64,000 nucleotides of DNA from Aquabacterium humicola. Its GTDB lineage: Bacteria > Pseudomonadota > Gammaproteobacteria > Burkholderiales > Burkholderiaceae_C. Below, one piece after another: positions 57,547-64,000 of this stretch. Location: the NCBI RefSeq assembly GCF_030167915.1, contig NZ_JARGNB010000008.1, positions 248,001 through 312,000 on the forward strand, written 5' to 3'. Position 1 is the stretch's first letter. Each line of letters starts with the position of its first letter. The notes below the pieces were generated by a model, which saw nothing but the letters and a program-made list of their open reading frames with translations, searched no databases and was not told the DNA's origin. Made by a program: the position numbers and the translations under genes.

Positions 57547-59694
57547 ATGATTCGAAGCATGCAGGCTGCGCTGATGCGCGGCCGGCTGGCCGCTGCACTG
57601 GTGCTGGCGGCGGCCGCATGGAGCGCCACGGCCGCGCCCGACACCCACGTCTCGAACAAGCAGGGGTTCAACACCGACGTCATCTACCAGGTCGTCACCG
57701 ACCGCTTCGTCGACGGCAATGCGGCGAACAACCCGAGCGGTGCCGCCTTCAGCGCCGGCTGCACGCAGCTGAAGCTGTACTGCGGCGGCGACTGGCGCGG
57801 GCTGCAGAACAAGATCGAGGACGGCTACCTCACCGGCATGGGCATCACCGCGATCTGGATCTCGCAGCCGGTCGAGAACATCACCGCGGTGCTGAACTAT
57901 TCCGGCACCAACAGCACCGCCTACCACGGCTACTGGGCGCGCGACTTCAAGCGCACCAACGCCGCCTTCGGCAACTTCACCGACTTCAGCAACATGATCA
58001 CCGCGGCGCATGCCGCGAACATCAAGGTCATCATCGATTTCGCGCCGAACCACACCTCGCCGGCCGATGCGGCGAACGCGGGTTTCGGCGAGAACGGCCG
58101 TCTCTACGACAACGGCGCGCTGGTCGCCAGCTACGCCAGCGACCCCAGCGGCTACTTCCACCACAACGGCGGCACCAGCTTCTCGAACCTCGAGGACGGC
58201 ATCTACCGCAACCTGTTCGACCTGGCCGACCTCGACCACAACAAGGCGCCGATCGACACCTACTTCAAGGACGCGATCAAGCTGTGGCTGGACCTGGGCG
58301 TCGACGGCATCCGCATGGATGCGGTCAAGCACATGCCCTTCGGCTGGCAGCAGAACCTGATGTCGTGGATCCACGGCTACAAGCCGGTGTTCACCTTCGG
58401 CGAGTGGTTCCTGAGCGCCAACGAGGTCGACCCCGCGAACCACTACTTCGCCAACAAGAGCGGCATGAGCCTGCTCGACTTCCAGTTCGGCCAGAAGGTG
58501 CGGCAGGTCTTCAAGGACGGCACGCACGACATGGTGAGCCTGCACCAGATGATCACCGACACCGCGGCGCAGTACGCGCAGGTGCACGACCAGGTGACCT
58601 TCATCGACAACCACGACATGCCGCGCTTCCACACGACCGGCGCGAACCCGCGCAAGCTGGAGCAGGCGCTGGCCTTCACGCTGACCTCGCGCGGCGTGCC
58701 GGCGATCTACTACGGCAGCGAGCACTACATGACCGGCACCGGCGACCCGGCCAACCGCGCGCGGATCACCTCGCTCGGCACCGGCACCACCGCCTACCAG
58801 GTCATCTCGAAGCTCGCGCCGCTGCGCAAGCAGAACCCGGCGCTCGCCTACGGCACGACGCAGCAGCGCTGGCTCAACGGCAACGTCTACATCTACGAGC
58901 GCCAGTTCGGCAACAACGTCGCGCTGGTGGCGATCAACCGCGACCTGGCGAACGCCGTGAACATCGGCGGGCTGGTCACCGCGCTGCCGGCCGGCAGCTA
59001 CACCGACAAGCTCACCGGCACGCTGAACGGGAACGGCATTACCGTCGGCGCGGGCGGCGCGGTGCCGACCTTCTCGCTCGCGGCCGGCGCGGTCGCGGTG
59101 TGGAGCGCAACCCCGGCGATCAGCACGCCGCTGGTCGGGCATGTCGGGCCCGTGCTCGGCAAGGCCGGCAACACGGTGACCATCGACGGCCGCGCCTTCG
59201 GCGCGACCAAGGGCACGGTCTACTTCGGCACCACCGCGGTCACCGGCACCAACATCACGTCCTGGGAAGCGACGCAGATCAAGGTCAAGGTGCCGTCCGT
59301 GGCGCCGGGGACCTACGGCGTCAGCATCAAGACCGCGAGCAACGTCACCAGCAACACCTACAACGGGATGCAGGTGCTCGGCGGTCCGCAGGTCACGGTG
59401 CGCTTCGTCGTCAACAACGCGTTCACCGCGCCGGGCGAGAACATCTTCCTCACCGGCAACCAGTTCGAGCTGACGAACTGGAGCAGCACCGCGCCGCTGG
59501 GCGCACTGTTCAACCAGGTGATGCACGCCTACCCGAGCTGGTACACCGACGTCAGCCTGCCGGCGTCGACCGCGATCCAGTTCAAGTTCCTGAAGAAGGG
59601 CTCGGGCGGCACGGTGTGGGAAGGCGGCAGCAACCACACCTACACGACGCCGGCCAGCGGCACCGGCACGGTGATCGTGAACTGGCAGCCCTGA
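57547..59694 (+). CDS. cyclomaltodextrin glucanotransferase (CGTase)
   Basis: A 715-residue secreted GH13 enzyme that forms cyclodextrins from starch by transglycosylation. The signal peptide ends near residue 27. The five CGTase domains A-E are all present and colinear with the Bacillus circulans enzyme as I recall it. The triad is Asp258 (IRMDAVKHM), Glu286 (TFGEWF) and Asp357 (DNHDM). Phe224 ([11 protein letters not shown]) matches the central aromatic residue 195 of CGTases, against a small residue in amylases. A TIG-like domain D ([17 protein letters not shown], in pieces) and a CBM20 starch-binding domain E (about 610-715) follow. AGAGGAG precedes the ATG. Confidence 0.93.
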   Translation: MIRSMQAALMRGRLAAALVLAAAAWSATAAPDTHVSNKQGFNTDVIYQVVTDRFVDGNAANNPSGAAFSAGCTQLKLYCGGDWRGLQNKIEDGYLTGMGITAIWISQPVENITAVLNYSGTNSTAYHGYWARDFKRTNAAFGNFTDFSNMITAAHAANIKVIIDFAPNHTSPADAANAGFGENGRLYDNGALVASYASDPSGYFHHNGGTSFSNLEDGIYRNLFDLADLDHNKAPIDTYFKDAIKLWLDLGVDGIRMDAVKHMPFGWQQNLMSWIHGYKPVFTFGEWFLSANEVDPANHYFANKSGMSLLDFQFGQKVRQVFKDGTHDMVSLHQMITDTAAQYAQVHDQVTFIDNHDMPRFHTTGANPRKLEQALAFTLTSRGVPAIYYGSEHYMTGTGDPANRARITSLGTGTTAYQVISKLAPLRKQNPALAYGTTQQRWLNGNVYIYERQFGNNVALVAINRDLANAVNIGGLVTALPAGSYTDKLTGTLNGNGITVGAGGAVPTFSLAAGAVAVWSATPAISTPLVGHVGPVLGKAGNTVTIDGRAFGATKGTVYFGTTAVTGTNITSWEATQIKVKVPSVAPGTYGVSIKTASNVTSNTYNGMQVLGGPQVTVRFVVNNAFTAPGENIFLTGNQFELTNWSSTAPLGALFNQVMHAYPSWYTDVSLPASTAIQFKFLKKGSGGTVWEGGSNHTYTTPASGTGTVIVNWQP

Positions 59695-59715
59695 AGGCAC
59701 GGCCCGCGTGAGCGA

Positions 59716-59747
59716 GCAGTGCTGTCAGTGACAGCACTGCCTACAAT
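59716..59747 (+). promoter_or_regulatory. operator-promoter of the toxin-antitoxin operon
   Basis: GCAGTGCTGTCA (59716-59727) and TGACAGCACTGC (59729-59740) are perfect 12-base inverted arms around one G. A consensus TACAAT -10 box follows at 59742-59747. The palindrome covers the -35 and spacer region, the standard place for autorepression by an antitoxin. It may also weakly terminate the glucanotransferase transcript. Confidence 0.75.
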
Positions 59748-59774
59748 GCATTCCGGTGTTTTCGGAGCTGCAGC

Positions 59775-60074
59775 ATGGCCACGCTCACCATTCGCGACCT
59801 CGACGAAGCGCTCAAGCAGCGACTGCGCATCCGGGCGGCCCATCGCAATCGGTCGATGGAGGAAGAAGCGCGCCAGATCCTGCGCAGTGCGCTGCAAGAG
59901 CCGCCGCCGTCCGGCGACCTGGCACAGCGCATCCGCGCGCGTTTCTCAGGGCTCGGCGACGTCCAGCTGCCGATCGCGCCGCGCGAGGCGGTGCGGCCGC
60001 CCCCCGAGCTGGAGGCGCCCGTCCCGCCCCGCACCACCCGTTCCGGGCCGTCCGCGGCGCGTCGCCGCAAGTGA
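59775..60074 (+). CDS. FitA/VapB-type ribbon-helix-helix antitoxin
   Basis: A 99-residue protein. The N-terminus MATLTIRDLDEALKQRLRIR followed by AAHRNRSMEEEARQILRSAL is a FitA-like ribbon-helix-helix DNA-binding domain. The remaining 50 residues are Pro/Arg-rich and flexible, as expected for the toxin-binding tail, but longer than usual. It sits behind a perfect palindromic operator and overlaps the toxin gene by four bases. Confidence 0.88.
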   Translation: MATLTIRDLDEALKQRLRIRAAHRNRSMEEEARQILRSALQEPPPSGDLAQRIRARFSGLGDVQLPIAPREAVRPPPELEAPVPPRTTRSGPSAARRRK

Positions 60075-60493
60075 CGACGCTGCTCGACACCAACGTGCTG
60101 TCCGAGCTGCTGCGCGCCCGGCCGGACGGCACGGTCCTGGCTTGGTTTGCACAGCAGGCAGCCGACTCGCTGCATGTCAGCGCGGTCACGCAGGCCGAGA
60201 TGCTGCTCGGCGCCCGGCTGCTGCCGGCGGGCAAACGACGGGCACAGCTGGAACAGGCGCTCGACGCGATGTTCAGCGAGGACTTCGGCGCGCGCCTGCT
60301 GCCGTTCGACAGCGCCGCCGCCATCGCCTTCGCGCCGATCGTCGCCACCCGGCGCGCCATGGGCCGGCCGATCTCGCAGTTCGACGCCCAGATCGCGGCC
60401 ATCGCGACCAGCCGCGGCTTGCGGCTCGCGACGCGCAACACCGCTGACTTCGAAGGATGCGGCGTCGGGCTGGTCGATCCGTGGCGTGAATGA
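60071..60493 (+). CDS. FitB/VapC-type PIN domain toxin
   Basis: A 140-residue PIN-domain RNase. Acidic residues of the active site are visible in LLDTNVLSELL, QAEMLLGA, SQFDAQIAAIA and RNTADFEG. The GTG start overlaps the antitoxin stop (GTGA), coupling toxin to antitoxin translation. The Q-F-D-A-Q and T-R-N-T-x-D-F patterns match the FitB branch. A strong terminator begins one base after the stop codon. Confidence 0.9.
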   Translation: MTTLLDTNVLSELLRARPDGTVLAWFAQQAADSLHVSAVTQAEMLLGARLLPAGKRRAQLEQALDAMFSEDFGARLLPFDSAAAIAFAPIVATRRAMGRPISQFDAQIAAIATSRGLRLATRNTADFEGCGVGLVDPWRE

Positions 60494-60517
60494 AAACGGG
60501 CCCCGCGGGGCCCGTTT
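60494..60517. terminator. bidirectional intrinsic terminator
   Basis: AAACGGGCCCC (60494-60504) and GGGGCCCGTTT (60507-60517) form a perfect 11-base stem around GC. It separates the toxin-antitoxin operon from the convergent RND pump gene and can serve both. Confidence 0.9.
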
Positions 60518-60537
60518 CTGTCGGCTCGTCGGGAACC

Positions 60538-63500
60538 TCAGGCCACCGGCGCCGGCTTGCCACCGGCGGTGCGCTGCCAGATCCAACGCCCGGTGCGGAC
60601 CACTACGCGGTAAACGAAGCGCACGAAGGTCAGGAACAGCAGCACCTCGACGAAGGTGACCACGAACGCGGCGAAGGCGTTCCAGCGGTGCATGCGCGCG
60701 TGGAACTTGGCCACCAGGCTGTCGCGCTTGATCTCGATCGAGTCGTAGAAGCTCGGGATCACCAGCAGCGTCAGGAAGGTCGACGTGATCGTTCCGCCGA
60801 TGATGGCCACGGCCATCGGGCGGTAGAACTCGCCGCCTTCGCCGATGCCGATGGCCACCGGCAGCATGCCGGCGATCAGCGCGAAGGTGGTCATCAGGAT
60901 CGGGCGCAGCCGGCGCTGGCCGGCCGCCACCAGCGCCTCCTCGCGGTCCATGCCCTGGGCCTCGCGCACGCGCGCCGCGTCGAGCAGCAGGATGGCGTTC
61001 TTCGCCACCAGGCCGACCAGCATGATGATGCCGATGAAGCTCATCAGGTTCAGCGTATTGCCGGTCGCCAGCAGCGCCAGCACGACGCCGATCGGCGTGA
61101 ACAGCAGCGAGATCATCACCGGCAGCGGCGCGGTGAACGAGCCGAACTGCACGACCAGGATCATGTACATCAGCACGATGCCGCTCAGCAGCGCGATGCC
61201 CATCTCGCGGAACACCTCCTGCTGGTCCTTCGACGCGCCGGCCAGCTCCAGGCCGTAGCCGGGCGGGAAGCTCATCTTCTTCGCCAGCGCCAGCGCGTCC
61301 TGCGTCACGTTGCCGGCCGAGCGGCCCTGCGCGTTGGCCGACACGGCGATCATGCGCTTGCCGTCGGCATGCTGGATCTGCGACGGCCCCTTGCCCATCG
61401 TCACCGTGGCGATCTGCTCCAGCGGCACCATCATGCCGTTCGAGCCCGACACCGCGATCGGCAGGCGCTCGATGTTGCTGGCGTCGACGCGGTCGGCCGG
61501 GTGCAGGCGCACCGCGACGTCGCGCGTCTCGCCGGCGGGGTCGACCCAGTCGCCGACCTCGACGCCGGCGAAGGCCACGCGCAGCGCCTGCGCCGCGTCG
61601 TTCACCGAGATGCCCATGTTGTTCGCCAGGCCGCGGTCGAGCTCGATCTTCAGCTCGTTCTGCGGCTCCAGCTCCGACAGGCCGACGTCCACCGCGCCCG
61701 GCACCTTGCGCAACTGCTCCATGAATTCGTTGGTGATCTCCAGCAGCCGGCGCGAATCGGTGCCCGAGAAGCGGATCTGCACCGGCTTCTGCGCGCCGTT
61801 GTTCAGATCGTCCAGCACCACGTACTCGGCGCCGACCAGGCGCTTGACCTTCTCGCGCAGCTCCTGCGCCACGGCGATCGCCGTGCGCTTGCGCTGCGTG
61901 CTCTTGCCGATGTCGACGTAGATGCGGCCGCCGCCGGTGCCGACGACGCTGTTGGTGGCCCGGGTCTCCGGCAACTCGCGCGCCAGCGCCGCGGCGCTTT
62001 CCATCTTCAGCCGCACGTACTCCAGGCTGCCCGACGACGGCGTGCGCACCTCGATGGCGATGGTGCCGAAGTCGGACGACGGCAGGAAGCTCGAGCCGCC
62101 GTAGGCGCCGTGCAGCGCGAAGGCGCCGATCAGGCTGGCGATCGAGAAGAAGAACATCCATGCACGGTGGTGCAACGCCCACTCGATGACCCGGCCGTAG
62201 CGGTCGGCCTGATGGTCGAACCACTGGTTGAAGCGCTGCAGCAGCCGGCTGATGCCGGCCTTCTGCGTTTCATGGTGCCCCGGCGGGTCGCCCCAGTAGG
62301 CCGACAGCATCGGATCGAGCGTGAAGCTGATGAACAGGCTCACCAGCACCGAGGCGACGACGGTCAGCCCGAAGGGCCGGAACCATTCGCCCGACACACC
62401 AGGCATGAAGGCCACCGGCACGAAGACCGCGACGATCGAGAAGGTCGTCGCCGCCACCGCCAGGCCGATCTCGGCGGTGCCGTTGAGCGCCGCGCTGCGC
62501 CGGTCCTCGCCCATTTCCATGTGGCGCACGATGTTCTCGCGCACCACGATCGCATCGTCGATCAGCACCCCGATCGCCAGCGACAGGCCCAAGAGGCTCA
62601 TGAAGTTCAGCGAGAACCCGCACAGCCACACCGCGATGAACGCGGCGATCACCGAGGTGGGCAGACTCAAGGCCGTGATCAAGGTCGAGCGCCACGAGTT
62701 CAGGAACACGTAGACGACGAAGATCGTCAGGCCGGCGCCGAAGACCAGCGCATGCACCACGTTGTTCAGGCTGTTCTGCGCGCTTTCGCCGCCGTCCTGC
62801 GTGACCTCGAGCTTGGTGCCCTTGGGCAGCGTCTTGTTGATGTCGGCGATCTCCTTGCGGATCTGGTCGGCGACACCGACGGTGCTGGCATCGCGCGTGC
62901 GCGTGATCGACAGCCCGACGTTCGGATGGCCGTTGCGCACCGAGAAGCCCGTCAGCTCGGCGAAGCCGTCGCGCACCTGTGCCACCTGGCCCAGGCGCAC
63001 GATCTCGTCGCCGCGGCGGCGGATCACGATCTGCTCGAACTGCGCCGGCGATTCGATGCGGCCGACCAGGCGGATGCTCTGGTCCTCCAGCGTGCCGCGC
63101 ACCTTGCCGACCGGCGCGGTGGCGTTCTGCGTGCGCACCGCGTTGACCACCTCGCTGACCGACACGCCGAACTCGCGCAGCTTCTCCGCGCGCAGCAGCA
63201 CCGACAGCTCGCGCCGCAGCGCGCCGTTGACGTTGACCGTCGCGACCCCAGCGATCGCCCGGAAGCGGTCGGCGAGGTGGTCTTCCGCCAGCCGCGAGAT
63301 CTCCGCATGCGACAGCGCGGTCGACGACAGCGCCAGCTGCATGATCGGCTGCGCCGCCGGGTCCAGGCGCTGCAGCACCGGCTCGCGCATTTCCACCGGC
63401 AGCTTGTGGCGCACGGTGCCGATCGCGTTGCGCACCTCGTCGGCCGCCTCGATCATGTCCTTGCCGAACTTGAAGATCATCACGACGCGCGCATTGCCTT

Positions 63501-63756
63501 CGCTGGCGGTCGAGCGCACGTCGTCCATGCCCGAGATGCTCTGCAGCGACTTCTCGACGCGGTTGATGATCTCGCGCTCGACGGTGTCGGGCGAGGCGCC
63601 GGGGTAGGCGATGTTGACGACGAGCACCGGCTGCTCGACGTCCGGGATCTGGTTCACCCGCAGCTTCGACAGCGCGAGCAGGCCCACGCTCATCAGCGCG
63701 ATGATGATCATCACCATCGCGATCGGGCGCTTGATGCTGAAGTCCGACAGGAACAT
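60538..63756 (-). CDS. RND family (HAE1) multidrug efflux permease
   Basis: A 1072-residue inner-membrane proton-drug antiporter. It starts MFLSDFSIKRPIAMVMIIIA, with twelve predicted membrane helices and two large periplasmic loops. The proton-relay Asp pair is in GLSLAIGVLIDDAIVVREN, with FVPVAFMPGVSGEWFRPFGL (helix 5-6 region) and the repeat-half FIGIIMLVGLVAKNAILLLD. It is near the MdtB/MexF-like branch; substrates are unknown. It is longer than usual at the C-terminus, which ends in a basic helix (FVRFVYRVVVRTGRWIW). It follows the membrane-fusion gene by three bases. Confidence 0.93.
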   Translation of the reverse strand: MFLSDFSIKRPIAMVMIIIALMSVGLLALSKLRVNQIPDVEQPVLVVNIAYPGASPDTVEREIINRVEKSLQSISGMDDVRSTASEGNARVVMIFKFGKDMIEAADEVRNAIGTVRHKLPVEMREPVLQRLDPAAQPIMQLALSSTALSHAEISRLAEDHLADRFRAIAGVATVNVNGALRRELSVLLRAEKLREFGVSVSEVVNAVRTQNATAPVGKVRGTLEDQSIRLVGRIESPAQFEQIVIRRRGDEIVRLGQVAQVRDGFAELTGFSVRNGHPNVGLSITRTRDASTVGVADQIRKEIADINKTLPKGTKLEVTQDGGESAQNSLNNVVHALVFGAGLTIFVVYVFLNSWRSTLITALSLPTSVIAAFIAVWLCGFSLNFMSLLGLSLAIGVLIDDAIVVRENIVRHMEMGEDRRSAALNGTAEIGLAVAATTFSIVAVFVPVAFMPGVSGEWFRPFGLTVVASVLVSLFISFTLDPMLSAYWGDPPGHHETQKAGISRLLQRFNQWFDHQADRYGRVIEWALHHRAWMFFFSIASLIGAFALHGAYGGSSFLPSSDFGTIAIEVRTPSSGSLEYVRLKMESAAALARELPETRATNSVVGTGGGRIYVDIGKSTQRKRTAIAVAQELREKVKRLVGAEYVVLDDLNNGAQKPVQIRFSGTDSRRLLEITNEFMEQLRKVPGAVDVGLSELEPQNELKIELDRGLANNMGISVNDAAQALRVAFAGVEVGDWVDPAGETRDVAVRLHPADRVDASNIERLPIAVSGSNGMMVPLEQIATVTMGKGPSQIQHADGKRMIAVSANAQGRSAGNVTQDALALAKKMSFPPGYGLELAGASKDQQEVFREMGIALLSGIVLMYMILVVQFGSFTAPLPVMISLLFTPIGVVLALLATGNTLNLMSFIGIIMLVGLVAKNAILLLDAARVREAQGMDREEALVAAGQRRLRPILMTTFALIAGMLPVAIGIGEGGEFYRPMAVAIIGGTITSTFLTLLVIPSFYDSIEIKRDSLVAKFHARMHRWNAFAAFVVTFVEVLLFLTFVRFVYRVVVRTGRWIWQRTAGGKPAPVA

Positions 63757-63759
63757 GGC

Positions 63760-64000
63760 TCAGCTCCTCGCAGGCGCGGAAGACGAGACCGGCGCGGCCG
63801 ACGCGGCGGGCGTCGACACGGCGGCCGCGGCCGGGGCGGACGACGACTTCGCGGCCGTCGCGAACTCCACGCGCTGGCCGTCGGCGACGCTGGAGCCCGG
63901 GTTGCGCAGGACGCGGTCGCCGGCGGCCAGGCCGTCGAGCACCGGGTACTCTCCACGGCGCGCGTCGCGCTCGCCGAGCTTGACGGCCACCTTCTTCAGC
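63760..64000 (-). CDS. RND efflux periplasmic adaptor (membrane fusion protein), C-terminal part only
   Basis: Only the last 79 residues lie in the window; the gene continues past the right edge. LKKVAVKLGERDARRGEYPV, then LDGLAAGDRVLRNPGSSVAD and GQRVEF, is the membrane-proximal end of AcrA/MdtA-type adaptors. A Ser/Ala-rich tail (about 27 residues) follows. Its stop codon is three bases before the start of the RND permease, so they form one operon. Confidence 0.85.
   Translation of the reverse strand, partial: LKKVAVKLGERDARRGEYPVLDGLAAGDRVLRNPGSSVADGQRVEFATAAKSSSAPAAAAVSTPAASAAPVSSSAPARS

Overview
The window looks like a chromosomal segment of a Burkholderiales betaproteobacterium, probably near the Rubrivivax/Leptothrix/Ideonella/Roseateles group. 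The reasons are very high G+C with G/C-rich third codon positions, a SAH riboswitch in front of ahcY, the order metK | lpxL-lpxL-dapF-DUF484-xerC, Bug-type binding proteins, and short G+C-rich intergenic repeats of a kind I associate with this order. No rRNA, tRNA, CRISPR array, prophage or insertion sequence was seen. All assignments come from reading motifs and recalled family sequences; no database search was possible.

Layout. 1-2.5 kb: a Leu/Ile/Val-type binding protein divergent from an AraC regulator. 2.6-7.6 kb: a small membrane protein, then a complete malonate operon (matR-matA-Bug binding protein-matB). 7.8-13.3 kb: a ydcSTUV-patD set for uptake of putrescine-like compounds and aminobutyraldehyde oxidation. 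13.3-20 kb: an alpha/beta-hydrolase-LuxR fusion regulator divergent from a cytochrome P450 and a Tat-exported amine oxidase, then a DUF885 peptidase. 20-27.4 kb: two LysR regulators, gamma-glutamyltransferase, a second small membrane protein and a large VIT/vWA/DUF2135 protein. 27.5-30.6 kb: a pair of inverted structured repeats, then metF and ahcY under a SAH riboswitch. 30.7-36 kb: HAD phosphatase, YcaQ-type glycosylase, chemoreceptor, M50 protease, DUF2167 protein. 36-46 kb: housekeeping core (metK, two lipid A acyltransferases, dapF, DUF484, xerC, rlmI, an Lrp regulator, glmS). 46-57 kb: a mixed accessory stretch (secreted zincin, AraC and FMN-binding pair, YihY, CsbD, second IF-1, DUF427, an HTH protein divergent from a tiny structured transcription unit, RtcB, aminotransferase, ClpP paralogue, cyclophilin). 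57.5-60.5 kb: a cyclodextrin glucanotransferase and a FitAB-like toxin-antitoxin pair. 60.5-64 kb: an RND efflux pump running off the right edge.

How genes work together. MetK, AhcY and MetF cover three steps of the activated methyl cycle, and AhcY is under SAH control. MatB and MatA turn malonate into acetyl-CoA, with a Bug protein as probable malonate sensor or receptor. YdcSTUV feed PatD. The P450, amine oxidase and fusion regulator may form one oxidative unit.

The least-explained signals are: (1) two inverted elements at 27512-27809 with a shared core but different, internally paired flanks, as expected of a structured RNA or DNA family; (2) a complete roughly 240-nt transcription unit at 51551-51817 (consensus promoter, UUCG hairpin, a 36-codon frame with a strong ribosome binding site, terminator) divergent from an HTH protein; (3) two paralogous 61-70 residue membrane proteins ending in VVIVG(K/H)R that share promoter geometry although 21 kb apart.
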